This document shows, in pieces, positions 9,304 through 19,435 of a stretch of DNA of 64,000 nt. Made by a program: the position numbers and the translations under genes. Position 1 is the stretch's first letter. Each line of letters opens with the position of its first letter. The notes beneath the pieces were generated by a model, which had not been told where the DNA came from, searched no databases, and saw nothing but the letters and a program-made list of their open reading frames with translations. The stretch is from Pseudomonas persica (GTDB taxonomy: Bacteria > Pseudomonadota > Gammaproteobacteria > Pseudomonadales > Pseudomonadaceae), in the NCBI RefSeq assembly GCF_900291015.1, contig NZ_OLKL01000022.1:62001-126000 (forward strand). The letters are read 5' to 3'.

Positions 9304-10494
9304 ATGGCACATGTACCGCAAGTAAAAATCCCCGCCACCTACATCCGCGGTGGTACCAGCAAGGGCGTGTTCTTCCGCCTGCAAGACCTGCCTGAACAGG
9401 CGCAAATCCCCGGCCCGGCCCGCGATGCACTGCTGCTGCGGGTGATCGGCAGTCCCGACCCGTACGGCAAGCAGATCGACGGTATGGGCGGTGCCACTTC
9501 GAGCACCAGCAAGACCGTGATCCTGTCGCAAAGCATCAAGCCTGAACACGATGTCGACTACCTGTTCGGCCAGGTCAGCATCGACAAGGCCTTCGTCGAC
9601 TGGAGCGGTAACTGCGGCAACCTCTCCGCCGCGGTCGGTTCGTTCGCCATCAGCAGCGGCCTGGTCGACCCCGCGCGCATTCCGCGCAATGGCATCGCCA
9701 CCGTGCGCATCTGGCAGGCCAACATCGGCAAGACCATCATCGCCCATGTGCCGATCACCGAAGGTGAAGTGCAGGAAACCGGCGACTTCGAGCTGGACGG
9801 GGTGACCTTCCCGGCCGCCGAGGTGCAGCTGGAGTTCCTCGACCCGGCGGCTGACGAAGATGGCGACGGCGGGGCGATGTTCCCCACCGGCAAGCTGGTC
9901 GATGACCTCGAGGTGCCGGGTGTCGGTACGTTCAAGGCGACCCTGATCAATGCCGGTATCCCGACCATCTTCGTCAACGCGGCGGATATCGGCTACACCG
10001 GCACCGAACTGCAGGACGCCATCAATGGCGACCCGCAAGCGCTGCTGCGCTTCGAGACGATTCGCGCCTATGGCGCCGTGCGCATGGGCCTGATCGAAAA
10101 CGTCGACCAGGCTGCCGGGCGTCAGCACACGCCGAAAGTGGCTTTCGTCGCGCCGCCGAGCACCTACACTGCGTCCAGTGGCAAAGCGGTGCAGGCGGGT
10201 GATATCGACCTGCTGGTACGGGCCTTGTCGATGGGCAAGCTGCACCATGCAATGATGGGGACGGCCGCGGTGGCTATCGGTACCGCGGCGGCCATTCCGG
10301 GCACGCTGGTCAACCTCGCCGCGGGCGGGGGCGAGCGCAGTGCCGTGCGTTTCGGCCACCCCTCGGGCACCCTGCGGGTGGGGGCCGAGGCGCGCCAGGT
10401 GAATGGTGAGTGGACAGTGACCAAGGCAATCATGAGCCGCAGTGCTCGCGTGCTGATGGAGGGCTGGGTTCGCGTGCCTGGCGATAGCTTCTAA
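9304..10494 (+). CDS. prpF: 2-methylaconitate cis-trans isomerase PrpF
   Basis: A 396-residue PrpF-family isomerase (diaminopimelate-epimerase fold) that converts the AcnD product into cis-2-methylaconitate. Markers are RGGTSKG near residues 15-21 and [14 protein letters not shown] with an active-site cysteine. I chose the ATG at 9304, with AGGA eight bases upstream, over a TTG two codons earlier. It is tightly followed by prpD. Confidence 0.95.
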   Translation: MAHVPQVKIPATYIRGGTSKGVFFRLQDLPEQAQIPGPARDALLLRVIGSPDPYGKQIDGMGGATSSTSKTVILSQSIKPEHDVDYLFGQVSIDKAFVDWSGNCGNLSAAVGSFAISSGLVDPARIPRNGIATVRIWQANIGKTIIAHVPITEGEVQETGDFELDGVTFPAAEVQLEFLDPAADEDGDGGAMFPTGKLVDDLEVPGVGTFKATLINAGIPTIFVNAADIGYTGTELQDAINGDPQALLRFETIRAYGAVRMGLIENVDQAAGRQHTPKVAFVAPPSTYTASSGKAVQAGDIDLLVRALSMGKLHHAMMGTAAVAIGTAAAIPGTLVNLAAGGGERSAVRFGHPSGTLRVGAEARQVNGEWTVTKAIMSRSARVLMEGWVRVPGDSF

Positions 10495-10558
10495 CGCACC
10501 ATTGGCGCTCGGCTTCAAGAGAAGGCTGCACAGCAGCCCCAATTCACAGGAGCTGCAT

Positions 10559-12043
10559 ATGAGCGCCAACGTAGACCTCAACGCCCGCCCGGACTACGAC
10601 CGGGTGCTGCAAATCCTCGCCGATTACGCCCTTACGTACCGGGTCGAATCCGCCGAAGCCCTGGACACCGCGCGCAACTGCCTGATGGATACCCTCGGCT
10701 GCGGCCTGCTGGCCCTGCGCTTCCCCGAATGTACCAAGCTGCTCGGCCCTCAGGTGGAAGGCACGCTGGTGCCCAATGGCGCCCGCGTCCCCGGCACTGC
10801 CTACCGCCTCGACCCGGTCAAGGCCGCCTGGGATATTGGCTGCACGGTGCGCTGGCTGGACTACAACGATACCTGGCTGGCCGCCGAATGGGCTCACCCC
10901 TCGGACAACCTCGGCGGCATCCTGGCGGTTGCCGATCACCTGTCGCAAAAGCGCGTGGCCGCAGGTGAAGCACCGCTGCTGATGCGCGATGTGCTCGAAG
11001 CCATGGTCATGGCTCACGAGATCCAGGGCGTGCTGGCGCTGGAAAACGCCTTCAACCGCGTTGGTCTCGACCACGTGATACTGGTCAAGGTGGCCTCCAC
11101 CGCCGTGTGTGCCAGGCTGATGGGGGCCAACCGTGAGCAGATGCTGAGTGCCTTGTCCCACGCCTTTGTCGACGGCCAGGCGCTGCGTACCTACCGCCAT
11201 GCGCCCAACGCCGGTTCGCGCAAATCGTGGGCCGCCGGTGATGCTTCCAGCCGTGGCGTGCGTCTGGCCGATATTGCCCTGCGTGGCGAGATGGGCGTGC
11301 CGGGCGTGCTCACCGCGCCACAGTGGGGCTTCTACGACGTGCTGTTCAGCCACACCAACAAGGACCTGGCACTCAAGCCTTCCGCGCAGCAAGAGCTGCG
11401 GGTGCCGCAAGCCTTGGGTAGTTACGTGATGGAAAACGTACTGTTCAAGGTCAGTTTCCCTGCCGAGTTCCACGCCCAGACCGCCTGCGAGGCGGCGGTA
11501 ACCCTGCATCCACTGGTGCGAAATCGCCTGCACGAAATCGACCGTATCGTCATCACCACCCAGGAGTCGGCTATTCGCATCATTTCCAAGAGCGGTTCGC
11601 TGGCCAACGCCGCCGACCGCGATCACTGCCTGCAATACATGGTGGCGGTGCCGCTGATTTTCGGTCATTTGGTGGCCGAGCAATATGAAGACACCTTCCA
11701 TGCCAACCACCCAAGCATCGACCGCCTGCGCGAGAAGATGGAGGTGGTGGAAGACCCGTGCTTCAGCCGTGAGTACCTGGAGCCGGACAAGCGCTCGATT
11801 GCCAACGCGCTGCAGGTGTTCTTCAAGGATGGCAGCAGTACTGAGCAGGTGGTAGTGGAATACCCGATCGGGCATCGCCGGCGGCGAGGGGAGGGCATAC
11901 CGTTGCTGGAGGCCAAGTTCAGGGCCAACCTGGCGACGCGCTTTGCGCGGCAGCGGTGCGGGGCGATTCTTGAGGTGTGCAAGGATCAGCAGAGACTGGA
12001 ACAGATGGCAGTGCACAGGTTCGTGGACCTGTTTGTAATCTGA
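10559..12043 (+). CDS. prpD: 2-methylcitrate dehydratase PrpD
   Basis: A 494-residue MmgE/PrpD-family dehydratase that turns 2-methylcitrate into cis-2-methylaconitate. Start ATG 10559 has CAGGAG at the right distance; the 19 codons before it are unsupported. Family features include [21 protein letters not shown] near residue 105 and [20 protein letters not shown] in the middle. With acnD and prpF present, the operon encodes two routes for the same step. It is the last gene of the operon, ending in a REP pair and a bidirectional terminator. Confidence 0.95.
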   Translation: MSANVDLNARPDYDRVLQILADYALTYRVESAEALDTARNCLMDTLGCGLLALRFPECTKLLGPQVEGTLVPNGARVPGTAYRLDPVKAAWDIGCTVRWLDYNDTWLAAEWAHPSDNLGGILAVADHLSQKRVAAGEAPLLMRDVLEAMVMAHEIQGVLALENAFNRVGLDHVILVKVASTAVCARLMGANREQMLSALSHAFVDGQALRTYRHAPNAGSRKSWAAGDASSRGVRLADIALRGEMGVPGVLTAPQWGFYDVLFSHTNKDLALKPSAQQELRVPQALGSYVMENVLFKVSFPAEFHAQTACEAAVTLHPLVRNRLHEIDRIVITTQESAIRIISKSGSLANAADRDHCLQYMVAVPLIFGHLVAEQYEDTFHANHPSIDRLREKMEVVEDPCFSREYLEPDKRSIANALQVFFKDGSSTEQVVVEYPIGHRRRRGEGIPLLEAKFRANLATRFARQRCGAILEVCKDQQRLEQMAVHRFVDLFVI

Positions 12044-12050
12044 GTTGGCC

Positions 12051-12157
12051 TGTGCCGGCCCCTTCGCGGCTAAAGCCGCTCCCACAGGGACCCCGCAGGC
12101 CTTGAAAACTGTGGGGTCCCTGTGGGAGCGGCTTTAGCCGCGAAGAGGCCGGCACAG
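12051..12157. repeat. Inverted REP pair downstream of prpD
   Basis: Two facing units (GGCCCCTTCGCGGCTAAAGCCG and complement) within an outer GTGCCGGCC/GGCCGGCAC inverted repeat, between the convergent prpD and acnB genes. Confidence 0.87.
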
Positions 12158-12163
12158 GGCAAA

Positions 12164-12202
12164 CAAAAAAAGCCCCGGCATCGCTGCCGGGGCTTTCTTT
12201 TA
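12164..12202. terminator. Bidirectional Rho-independent terminator between prpD and acnB
   Basis: A ten-base stem AGCCCCGGCA/TGCCGGGGCT with a four-base loop, preceded by seven A's and followed by TTCTTTT, so it has U-rich ends in both directions. It serves the prp operon on plus and acnB on minus. Confidence 0.9.
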
Positions 12203-12218
12203 CATCTTACAACTCAGC

Positions 12219-14828
12219 TTACGCCTGAACCACCGGGATCTTGGCGTTGGCTGCCGCTTCGCGGAACTCGGCGATCTGGTCGAAGCTCAGGTAGCGGTAA
12301 ACGTCGGCAGCCATGCTGTCGATGTCTTTCGCGTACTGCATGTACTCTTCGACGGTCGGCAGCTTGCCGATGATCGAAGCGACAGCAGCCAGCTCGGCCG
12401 ATGCCAGGTACACGTTGGTGGCGTCGCCCAGACGGTTCGGGAAGTTACGGGTCGAAGTGGAGACCACGGTCGAACCGGTCTGCACACGTGCCTGGTTACC
12501 CATGCACAGCGAGCAGCCTGGCATTTCCATGCGCGCGCCGGCCTTGCCGTAGATGCCGTAGTAGCCTTCTTCGGTCAGCTGGTGAGCGTCCATCTTGGTT
12601 GGCGGAGCCAGCCACAGACGGGTCGGGATGCCGCCCTTGACCTTGTCCAGCAGCTTGCCGGCAGCGCGGAAGTGGCCAATGTTGGTCATGCACGAACCGA
12701 TGAACACTTCGTCGATCTTCTCGCCCTGTACCGAGGACAGCAGGCGGGCATCGTCCGGGTCGTTCGGCGCGCAGAGCACAGGCTCTTTTACGTCGGCCAG
12801 ATCGATTTCGATGATTTCGGCGTATTCGGCATCAGCGTCGGCCGACAGCAGCTCAGGCTTGGCCAGCCAGGCTTCCATGGCCTGGGCACGGCGCTCCAGG
12901 GTGCGGGCATCACCGTAGCCTTCGCCGATCATCCAGCGCAGCAGGGTGATGTTGGACTGCAGGTACTCGGCGATGGCCTTTTCCGGCAGCTTGATGGTGC
13001 AACCGGCAGCGGAACGCTCGGCCGAGGCGTCGGACAGCTCGAAGGCTTGTTCGACGGTCAGTTCGTCCAGGCCTTCGATTTCCAGGATGCGGCCGGAGAA
13101 GATGTTCTTCTTGCCCTTCTTCTCGACAGTCAACAGGCCCTTCTGGATGGCGTAGTAAGGGATGGCGTGGACCAGGTCACGCAGGGTGATGCCTGGCTGC
13201 AGTTTACCCTTGAAACGCACCAGCACGGATTCTGGCATGTCCAGCGGCATGACGCCGGTGGCGGCGGCGAAAGCCACCAGGCCGGAGCCGGCCGGGAACG
13301 AGATGCCGATCGGGAAGCGGGTGTGCGAGTCGCCACCGGTACCCACGGTGTCAGGCATCAGCATGCGGTTCAGCCAGCTGTGGATGATGCCGTCGCCCGG
13401 GCGCAGCGACACGCCGCCACGGGTGCGGATGAAGTCTGGCAGGGTGTGGTGGGTGGTGACGTCGATCGGCTTCGGATAGGCCGCGGTGTGGCAGAACGAC
13501 TGCATCACCAGGTCAGCGGAGAAGCCCAGGCACGCCAGGTCTTTCAGCTCGTCGCGGGTCATCGGGCCAGTGGTGTCCTGGGAGCCGACGGTGGTCATCT
13601 TCGGCTCGCAGTAGGCACCTGGGCGCACACCCTGGCCTTCCGGCAGACCGCAGGCACGGCCGACCATTTTCTGTGCCAGGGTGAAGCCCTTGCCCGAATC
13701 GGCAGGCTGCTCTGGCTTCTTGAACAGGTCGGAAGTACCCAGGCCCAGCTCGGCGCGGGCTTTTTCGGTCAGGCCACGGCCGACGATCAGTGGGATACGG
13801 CCGCCAGCGCGGACTTCATCCAGCAATACTTCGGTTTTCAGCTCGAAGTTGGTGACCAGTTCGTCGCTACCGTGGCGGCGCACTTCGCCCTTGAACGGGT
13901 AAACGTCGATGACGTCGCCCATGGCCAGGTTGGTGCAGTCGAATTCGATCGGCAGGGCGCCGGCGTCTTCCATGGTGTTGTAGAAGATCGGGGCGATCTT
14001 GGTGCCGAAGCAGAAGCCACCGGCGCGCTTGTTCGGCACGTACGGGATGTCGTCGCCGAAGAACCACAGCACCGAGTTGGTGGCGGATTTACGCGAGGAA
14101 CCGGTACCGACCACGTCACCGACGTAGGCAACCGGGAAACCCTTGGCCTTGACGGCTTCGATCTGGGCCAGCGGGCCGACCGAACCAGGCTGCTGCGGCT
14201 CGATGCCGTCACGGGCCATTTTCAGCATGGCCAGGGCGTGCAGCGGGATGTCCGGGCGCGACCAGGCGTCCGGGGCAGGGGACAGGTCGTCGGTGTTGGT
14301 TTCGCCAGGCACCTTGAACACGGTCAGGGTGTACTTGTCGGCGATGGCCGGACGCGAGGTGAACCACTCGCCTGCAGCCCAGGATTCCAGCACGGCCTTG
14401 GCGTGAGCGTTGCCGGCCTTGGCCTTTTCGGCCACATCGTGGAAGGCATCGAACATCAGCAGGGTGTGCTTGAGCTGTTCGGCCGCGACGGCGCCCAGTT
14501 CGGCGTCATCCAGCAGTGCGACCAGCGTTTCGATGTTGTAGCCGCCCTGCATGGTGCCCAGCAGTTCGGTGGCGTGCTTGCGGTCGATCAGTGGCGACTT
14601 GGCTTCGCCCTTGGCGACGGCGGAGAGGAAAGCGGCCTTGACGTAGGCAGCTTCGTCGACTCCTGGCGGTACGCGGTTGGTGATCAGGTCTACGAGGAAG
14701 GCTTCTTCGCCGGCCGGCGGGTTTTTCAGCAGCTCGACCAGGCCTGCAGTTTGTTCGGCGTTCAGCGGCTGGGGCACGATACCCAGGGCGGCACGCTCTT
14801 CGATGTGTTTGCGGTAGGCTTCAAGCAC
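12219..14828 (-). CDS. acnB: Bifunctional aconitate hydratase 2 / 2-methylisocitrate dehydratase
   Basis: An aconitase B of 869 residues from a GTG start at 14828, which gives the family N-terminus (M)[15 protein letters not shown] and has GAGGGA upstream; the ATG five codons earlier at 14843 is the alternative. The HEAT-like N-terminal domain is followed by the swivel domain ([17 protein letters not shown]) and the catalytic domain with cluster cysteines ([11 protein letters not shown] and [14 protein letters not shown]). It is the main TCA-cycle aconitase and also rehydrates 2-methylaconitate, so its place opposite the prp operon fits the pathway. Confidence 0.97.
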   Translation of the reverse strand: MLEAYRKHIEERAALGIVPQPLNAEQTAGLVELLKNPPAGEEAFLVDLITNRVPPGVDEAAYVKAAFLSAVAKGEAKSPLIDRKHATELLGTMQGGYNIETLVALLDDAELGAVAAEQLKHTLLMFDAFHDVAEKAKAGNAHAKAVLESWAAGEWFTSRPAIADKYTLTVFKVPGETNTDDLSPAPDAWSRPDIPLHALAMLKMARDGIEPQQPGSVGPLAQIEAVKAKGFPVAYVGDVVGTGSSRKSATNSVLWFFGDDIPYVPNKRAGGFCFGTKIAPIFYNTMEDAGALPIEFDCTNLAMGDVIDVYPFKGEVRRHGSDELVTNFELKTEVLLDEVRAGGRIPLIVGRGLTEKARAELGLGTSDLFKKPEQPADSGKGFTLAQKMVGRACGLPEGQGVRPGAYCEPKMTTVGSQDTTGPMTRDELKDLACLGFSADLVMQSFCHTAAYPKPIDVTTHHTLPDFIRTRGGVSLRPGDGIIHSWLNRMLMPDTVGTGGDSHTRFPIGISFPAGSGLVAFAAATGVMPLDMPESVLVRFKGKLQPGITLRDLVHAIPYYAIQKGLLTVEKKGKKNIFSGRILEIEGLDELTVEQAFELSDASAERSAAGCTIKLPEKAIAEYLQSNITLLRWMIGEGYGDARTLERRAQAMEAWLAKPELLSADADAEYAEIIEIDLADVKEPVLCAPNDPDDARLLSSVQGEKIDEVFIGSCMTNIGHFRAAGKLLDKVKGGIPTRLWLAPPTKMDAHQLTEEGYYGIYGKAGARMEMPGCSLCMGNQARVQTGSTVVSTSTRNFPNRLGDATNVYLASAELAAVASIIGKLPTVEEYMQYAKDIDSMAADVYRYLSFDQIAEFREAAANAKIPVVQA

Positions 14829-15198
14829 AGTTATTTCCCTCATCAGTGGTCCCTAAAGGGGGTCCGGGACGCTCATCCAGCATTCAATGCACCCATGCGC
14901 TGCCACGGCTTTGTGGGCCGCCCAGCCAGAGTCGCAAAGAATCCTTACAGAAGCTGCTTTCAAAGTTTTACGCCTGCAGAACGGGGAGCTGATGAGGGCT
15001 GGCACGGGCATGCGAGGGATGCATGGCCCGGGCCAACGCCGTTCTACCGGATGAACTGTGCTCGTGACGCTTTGAAAACAGCTTCCAACGGACATTGTTG
15101 CCTTTGAAAAGGCCGGTTGATTCTACGGCAAAAAAAGCCCGAAGGTAAGGCGGCGAAGATGACTTTAACGAGTGACCCTGGTTAGACAAAGGGCTAAC
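14829..15198. other. acnB upstream region, no gene seen
   Basis: About 370 bases between the acnB start and the plus-strand DUF1289 gene. I see no convincing reading frame. The stretch should hold the acnB promoter and a fairly long leader, and the promoter of the divergent gene. A CCCTAAAGGGGGTCC repeat lies near 14858, just ahead of acnB. Confidence 0.5.
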
Positions 15199-15234
15199 AT
15201 GGCCCCGTGTTCCACCGCCAAGCTGTTGTTTTTC

Positions 15235-15714
15235 ATGTCCAACAAGTCCATCAAGACCCCTTGCGTCGGCCTGTGCTCCACGGTGTACGGAGACACGGTG
15301 TGCCGTGGCTGCAAGCGCTTCCACCACGAGGTGATCAACTGGAACGGCTACGACGATGCGCAGAAGCGCGCCGTGTGGCTGCGTCTGGAGCAGTTGCTGG
15401 TGCAGGTGATGATGGCCAAACTGGAAGTGTTCGACAAAGGCCTGCTGCGCCAGCAACTGGAGCAGCGTTCCATCCGCTTTGTCGAGCAGCAGTCGGAGTA
15501 TTGCTGGGCCTACCAGCTGATTGCCCGTGGGGCGCGGATGATCCGTGACCTGGAAGCTTACGGTATGGTGCTGCTGCCGGAGTTTCGTGACTGGGAACTG
15601 CCGCAGTTGCGCGACGCCATCGACCGCGAGTTCTTCTTGCTGTCCGAAGCGCATTACCAGCGCTATATCGCCCCCGGCTTCCTGCGCGATGCCTTGGAGG
15701 CGGGGCAAGGCTGA
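15235..15714 (+). CDS. DUF1289 (Fe-S-like, cysteine-motif) protein
   Basis: A small protein with the DUF1289 cysteine signature at its N-terminus: TPCVGLCSTVYGDTVCRGCKRF, four cysteines in C-x3-C-x8-C-x2-C spacing, probably binding metal, followed by a helical C-terminus rich in glutamine and arginine. I start it at the ATG at 15235 (159 residues), just ahead of the domain. An in-frame ATG at 15199 with AAGGG eight bases upstream is a real alternative, giving 171 residues. Function unknown. Confidence 0.8.
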   Translation: MSNKSIKTPCVGLCSTVYGDTVCRGCKRFHHEVINWNGYDDAQKRAVWLRLEQLLVQVMMAKLEVFDKGLLRQQLEQRSIRFVEQQSEYCWAYQLIARGARMIRDLEAYGMVLLPEFRDWELPQLRDAIDREFFLLSEAHYQRYIAPGFLRDALEAGQG

Positions 15715-15734
15715 AGCCTTGTAATGATTCTGCC

Positions 15735-15827
15735 GACCTCTTCGCGGGTAAACCCGCTCCCACAGGTACAGCACTGCGCTCGAGTGCAGAGGGAACCTGT
15801 GGGAGCGGGTTTACCCGCGAAGAAACC
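15735..15827. repeat. Inverted REP pair between the DUF1289 gene and queD
   Basis: Facing CGCGGGTAAACCCG and CGGGTTTACCCGCG units with TCCCACAGG/CCTGTGGGA shoulders, between two convergent genes. Confidence 0.87.
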
Positions 15828-15842
15828 AGCAAATGACTTGAA

Positions 15843-16199
15843 TCAGTCGCCGGTATATTCGCAACCGCTGGTGCAGGTTTCATGGATGCGCACCTTCGAC
15901 AACTCCGGCAGCAGCGGCTTGACCTGGTCCCAGATCCACTTGGCGATCACTTCGCTGGTGGGGTTTTCCAGGCCAGGGATGTCGTTCAGGTAGTTGTGGT
16001 CCAGTTGCTCGTAGATCGGCTTGAAGATTGCCTTGATCTCGGCGAAGTCGCGGATCCAGCCAGTATGCGGGTCGAGCGGGCCGGTCAGGTGCAGACCGAC
16101 CTTGAACGAATGGCCGTGCAGGCGGCCGCACTTGTGCCCGGCAGGGACATGGGGCAGGCGGTGGGCTGATTCGAATGTGAACTCTTTGAAAATTTCCAC
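15843..16199 (-). CDS. queD: 6-carboxy-5,6,7,8-tetrahydropterin synthase QueD
   Basis: A 118-residue QueD/PTPS-family enzyme that makes 6-carboxytetrahydropterin from dihydroneopterin triphosphate in the queuosine (and 7-deazaguanine) pathway. Zinc-binding histidines are His13 (SAHRL), His28 and His30 (LHGHS), with the catalytic Cys24 in HKCGRLHG and a C-terminal [10 protein letters not shown]. The start codon is GTG. It stands alone between convergent and divergent neighbours. Confidence 0.95.
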   Translation of the reverse strand: MEIFKEFTFESAHRLPHVPAGHKCGRLHGHSFKVGLHLTGPLDPHTGWIRDFAEIKAIFKPIYEQLDHNYLNDIPGLENPTSEVIAKWIWDQVKPLLPELSKVRIHETCTSGCEYTGD

Positions 16200-16388
16200 G
16201 CGGGTTTAGCTCTTTATGAATCAAGAATGCGCGCAGTTTACCAGTTCGCCTTGATATCTTCAGCGCCTATCAGATCGGGCGGCGCCCGATCTGAAAGTCA
16301 CCACCTCTCCTGCGCCATGCACCTGGCCGCTCATCGCCTCATTGCACACCGGCTGGGCTATCATGGCGCCAGTTGTTTTCAGGTTGAA

Positions 16389-16414
16389 TTAAGGACCGGT
16401 GGTTAATCTTAACC
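16389..16414. promoter_or_regulatory. Candidate response-regulator box upstream of the PepSY/two-component operon
   Basis: A perfect 14-base inverted repeat GGTTAATCTTAACC lies at 16401-16414, with a further TTAAG at 16389-16393. TTAAG/TTAAT repeats resemble sites of PmrA/BqsR-type response regulators, and the site sits about 40 bases before the first gene of the operon. Autoregulation by the operon's own regulator is an inference. Confidence 0.45.
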
Positions 16415-16452
16415 CCGTAGACAACTTGCACAGTTCTCAGGAGAGAAGAACG

Positions 16453-16764
16453 ATGAAACCATTGACTGCCCTGTTCACCGTAGCCGCTGCCCTTGCCTTG
16501 GGCGCCCATTCCGCCATCGCCAAGGACGTGCAGCCCGACGAAGTGGTCAAACTGGTCAACGCCAAGACCGTCAAGTCGCTGGACGAACTCAAGGCCGCCG
16601 CCGTGGCCAAGCACCCGGGTGCCACCGTCACCGACTCCGAGCTTGAAGACGAGTACGGCCGCTACATCTACAAAGTCGAGCTGCGCGACACGCAGAACGT
16701 CGAATGGGACGTGGCGCTGGACGCCAAGACTGGTGAAGTGTTGAAGGACGAGCGGGACAACTGA
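16453..16764 (+). CDS. Periplasmic PepSY-domain protein, first copy
   Basis: A 103-residue protein with a signal peptide (FTVAAALALGAHSAIA, cleavage near residue 23) and one PepSY domain (VKLVNAKTVKSLDELKAAAVAKHPG to the end). A strong AGGAGAG ribosome binding site precedes the ATG. It heads a four-gene operon (PepSY, PepSY, response regulator, sensor kinase) like BqsPQRS/CarSR of P. aeruginosa. PepSY proteins there are small secreted partners of the sensor system; a role in binding metal or modulating the sensor is inferred. Confidence 0.85.
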   Translation: MKPLTALFTVAAALALGAHSAIAKDVQPDEVVKLVNAKTVKSLDELKAAAVAKHPGATVTDSELEDEYGRYIYKVELRDTQNVEWDVALDAKTGEVLKDERDN

Positions 16765-17078
16765 TGACCCACGTACCGCGGCCGGCGCGCTACCTCGCGT
16801 TGGCGCTACTGGCGGTCTGCTCCCTGGCCGTTGCCCGCGACCTCGACCAGGACGAAGCTCTGGAACTACGCCAGAAGGGCATCATCCTGCCGCTCGAACA
16901 CCTTTTGGAAACCGCCCTGGGGCGTCACCCCGGGGCGCGTTTGCTGGAAGCCGAGCTGGAAGAAGACGATGACCGCTACGAATATGAAGTCGAACTGCTG
17001 ACGGCTGAAGGCGTGGTGCGCGAGATCAAGCTCGACGCCAGCAGCGGCGCCCTGCTCAAAGACGAGGAAGACGACTGA
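16764..17078 (+). CDS. Periplasmic PepSY-domain protein, second copy
   Basis: A 104-residue protein with signal peptide (LALALLAVCSLAVA) and a PepSY domain clearly related to the one before it (LLETALGRHPGARLLEAELEEDDDRYEYEVELL). Start and stop overlap by one base with the previous gene (TGATG), so translation is coupled. The C-terminal half is very acidic (EEDD, DEEDD), which would suit divalent or iron(II) binding. It probably arose by tandem duplication of its neighbour. Confidence 0.85.
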   Translation: MTHVPRPARYLALALLAVCSLAVARDLDQDEALELRQKGIILPLEHLLETALGRHPGARLLEAELEEDDDRYEYEVELLTAEGVVREIKLDASSGALLKDEEDD

Positions 17079-17747
17079 ATGCGCCTGTTGCTTGTCGAGG
17101 ACAATGTGCCGCTGGCCGATGAACTGACCGCCGGCCTGCAGCGCCAGGGTTACGCCGTGGACTGGCTGGCCGACGGCCGTGACGCGGTGTACCAGGGCCA
17201 GAGTGAACCTTACGACCTGATCATCCTGGACCTCGGCTTGCCGGGCTTGCCAGGCCTGGAGGTGCTGGCCCAGTGGCGCGCTGCCGGCCTGGCCACGCCG
17301 GTGTTGATCCTTACCGCCCGTGGCTCGTGGGCCGAGCGTATCGAAGGGCTGAAGGCCGGGGCCGATGACTACCTGAGCAAACCCTTCCACCCCGAAGAAC
17401 TGCAGCTGCGCATCCAGGCGTTGTTGCGCCGTGCCCGTGGCCTGGCCAACCAGCCGACGCTGGAAGCGGCCGGCCTGCAGCTGGACGAAAGCCGCCAGTG
17501 CGTGAACCGTGACGGTATGGATATCCAGCTGACCGCCGCCGAGTTCCGCCTGCTGCGCTACTTCATGCTGCATCCGCAGCAGATCCTGTCCAAGAGCCAC
17601 CTGGCCGAACACCTCTACGACGGTGAAACCGAGCGCGACTCCAACGTGCTGGAAGTGCACGTCAACCACTTGCGGCGCAAGCTGGGCCGCAGCGTTATCG
17701 AGACCCGCCGCGGACAAGGCTACATCTACGCCGGGAGCGCCGCGTGA
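17079..17747 (+). CDS. OmpR-family response regulator (BqsR/CarR-like)
   Basis: A 222-residue regulator: receiver domain with phospho-acceptor Asp51 ([10 protein letters not shown]), conserved Thr and Lys switch residues (ILTARG, LSKPF), then a winged-helix DNA-binding domain ending in [23 protein letters not shown]. It starts directly after the second PepSY stop. The gene order suggests the P. aeruginosa BqsR/CarR system, which responds to ferrous iron or calcium; this equivalence rests on order and length only. Confidence 0.92.
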   Translation: MRLLLVEDNVPLADELTAGLQRQGYAVDWLADGRDAVYQGQSEPYDLIILDLGLPGLPGLEVLAQWRAAGLATPVLILTARGSWAERIEGLKAGADDYLSKPFHPEELQLRIQALLRRARGLANQPTLEAAGLQLDESRQCVNRDGMDIQLTAAEFRLLRYFMLHPQQILSKSHLAEHLYDGETERDSNVLEVHVNHLRRKLGRSVIETRRGQGYIYAGSAA

Positions 17748-19063
17748 AGTCGATCCAGGCGCGCCTGAGCCTGGGCCTGGTGGCGGTGCTGGTGGTGGTC
17801 GGCCTGGTGCTGGCGCAGCTGACCTTGTGGCTGTTCGAGGTCGGTCTGCAGCGCTATCTGGAAAACGGCCTGCGCAAGGAAAGCGAAAACCTGCTGGTGG
17901 CCCTGGTGCGTGGGCCTTCCGGCCTGCAGCTGGATGAGCGGCGGATCTCGGCCGCCTACCAGCGGCCGTTTTCCGGCTATTACTTCCGCATCGATTTCGA
18001 TAGAGGCAGCTGGCGTTCCCGCTCGCTGTGGGATCTGGACATGCCCAAACCTGCCGCGCCGGGCCTTTCCGACCGCCACGAGCTCGGCCCGGAGGGCCAG
18101 CAACTGCTGGCCCTGCGGGCCGACTACCGGCGCCTGGGCCAGGACATCTCGATCAGCGTGGCACAGGATTATTCGCCGGTGCGCGAAGGTTTCCGGCGCC
18201 TGCAACAGATCGGCCTGGGCATGGGCCTGGTGGCGCTGATCCTGGTGCTGGTGTTGCAGCGCATCACCGTGACCCGATCGTTGCGGCCATTGGAGCGGGC
18301 CCGCCAGCAGATCGCCCAGTTGCAGCAGGGCCAGCGCTCGCAGCTGGATGCCGAAGTGCCCAGCGAACTGGCGCCGCTGGTGGGGCAGATCAACCATTTG
18401 CTGAGCCATACCGAAGACAGCCTGCGCCGCTCGCGCAATGCCCTGGGCAACCTGGGCCATGCGCTGAAGACGCCGCTGGCGGTGTTGCTGAGCCTGGCCT
18501 CCAGCGAGCGCCTGAAGGACCTGCCTGATGTTCGCGCGCAACTGCGCGAGCAGCTGGAGCAGATTCAGCAGCGCCTGACGCGTGAGCTGAACCGTGCGCG
18601 CCTGGCGGGGGATGCGCTGCCTGGTGCGCAGTTCGACTGCGACGTCGAGCTGCCGGGGTTGCTGGGGACACTGGGCATGATCCATGGCGAGGGCCTGCTG
18701 CTGGCCAGCGATGTGCCGCTCGGGCTGCTGCTGCCGTGGGACCGCGAGGACTTCCTGGAGCTGCTCGGCAACCTGCTGGACAACGCCTGCAAGTGGGCCG
18801 ACAGCGAGGTGCGAGTGGGTATTGCGCCACATGCCGAGGGTTACCAGGTGTGGGTCGATGACGATGGCCCCGGTATCCCCGAGGGCCAGCGGCAACAGGT
18901 GCTGGAGCGCGGTTCGCGGCTGGACGAGCAAGTTGACGGGCACGGCCTGGGACTGGGTATCGTGCGCGATATCGTCGAGGCCTGGGGTGGGCGTCTGGCG
19001 CTGCTGGATAGCCCTCTGGGCGGGTTGCGGGTGAGCATCGAACTGCCGCGCAAGGCGCGGTAG
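17744..19063 (+). CDS. Sensor histidine kinase (BqsS/CarS-like)
   Basis: A 439-residue inner-membrane kinase with GTG start overlapping the regulator's stop. Two membrane segments (about residues 7-30 and 158-177) bracket a periplasmic sensor of roughly 125 residues. A HAMP linker, the phospho-acceptor helix with His239 ([13 protein letters not shown]) and an HATPase domain with N box (LLDNACKWA) and G boxes ([15 protein letters not shown]) follow. I could not find the RExxE iron-binding motif known from BqsS; RKESE at the start of the sensor is the nearest. The ligand is therefore open. Confidence 0.92.
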   Translation: MKSIQARLSLGLVAVLVVVGLVLAQLTLWLFEVGLQRYLENGLRKESENLLVALVRGPSGLQLDERRISAAYQRPFSGYYFRIDFDRGSWRSRSLWDLDMPKPAAPGLSDRHELGPEGQQLLALRADYRRLGQDISISVAQDYSPVREGFRRLQQIGLGMGLVALILVLVLQRITVTRSLRPLERARQQIAQLQQGQRSQLDAEVPSELAPLVGQINHLLSHTEDSLRRSRNALGNLGHALKTPLAVLLSLASSERLKDLPDVRAQLREQLEQIQQRLTRELNRARLAGDALPGAQFDCDVELPGLLGTLGMIHGEGLLLASDVPLGLLLPWDREDFLELLGNLLDNACKWADSEVRVGIAPHAEGYQVWVDDDGPGIPEGQRQQVLERGSRLDEQVDGHGLGLGIVRDIVEAWGGRLALLDSPLGGLRVSIELPRKAR

Positions 19064-19072
19064 TACCGGGGC

Positions 19073-19161
19073 CCTGTGGGAGCGGGTTTACCCGCGAACA
19101 CCGGCGAAGCCGGTGCCATGCACCGTGTCGCATTCTTCGCGGGTGAGCCCGCTCCCACAGG
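19073..19161. repeat. Inverted REP pair after the sensor kinase
   Basis: Facing CCTGTGGGAGCGGGTTTACCCGCG and CGCGGGTGAGCCCGCTCCCACAGG units around a CACCGGCGAAGCCGGTG hairpin. Confidence 0.87.
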
Positions 19162-19328
19162 TTGTGCGGCGCGCTTGAGAAATTTGCTCTCTGCGCTACG
19201 GCGCAGCTCAAGCCCCTAGGCCATATCACCACTGCAAAAAAATTGCAGTACAGCCGCATTTTTTTGAATTAGCCCAATCTCACCCCGCCCGGCAAAATTC
19301 CCCCCACGAAACCCTGCGGTTTCCATCT

Positions 19329-19403
19329 CTCCACGGACGGAGCCCCTTGTGCTATTGCAACCGCAATACGAGGCCCAGGCCACCTCGGCTGGGCTTTCTT
19401 TTT
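19329..19403 (+). promoter_or_regulatory. Structured leader with CsrA/RsmA-type hairpin and intrinsic terminator ahead of the HPP gene
   Basis: Three stems lie 35-110 bases before the HPP/CBS start. The first is CTCC/GGAG with a six-base loop ACGGAC (19329-19342), exposing CACGGACG, which fits the RsmA/CsrA consensus CANGGANG. The second is CCTTG..TATTGC/GCAATA..CGAGG (19345-19373). The third is GCCCAG/CTGGGC followed by TTTCTTTTT (19373-19403). CGAGG of the second stem can also pair with CCTCG in the terminator loop, so the two are mutually exclusive in part. It could equally be a short sRNA ending at this terminator. Confidence 0.5.
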
Positions 19404-19435
19404 AACCAGAAAAACTACAGATTCCGATTACCTAC

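Noticed and set aside
12582..15107. 841-codon plus-strand open frame opposite acnB
   Set aside because: It covers acnB in antisense, with no domain and no start signals.
19329..19403. Fluoride or guanidine riboswitch upstream of the HPP gene
   Set aside because: The conserved cores of these riboswitches are absent; the ACGG in the first loop occurs only once, whereas guanidine-II needs two ACGR hairpins.
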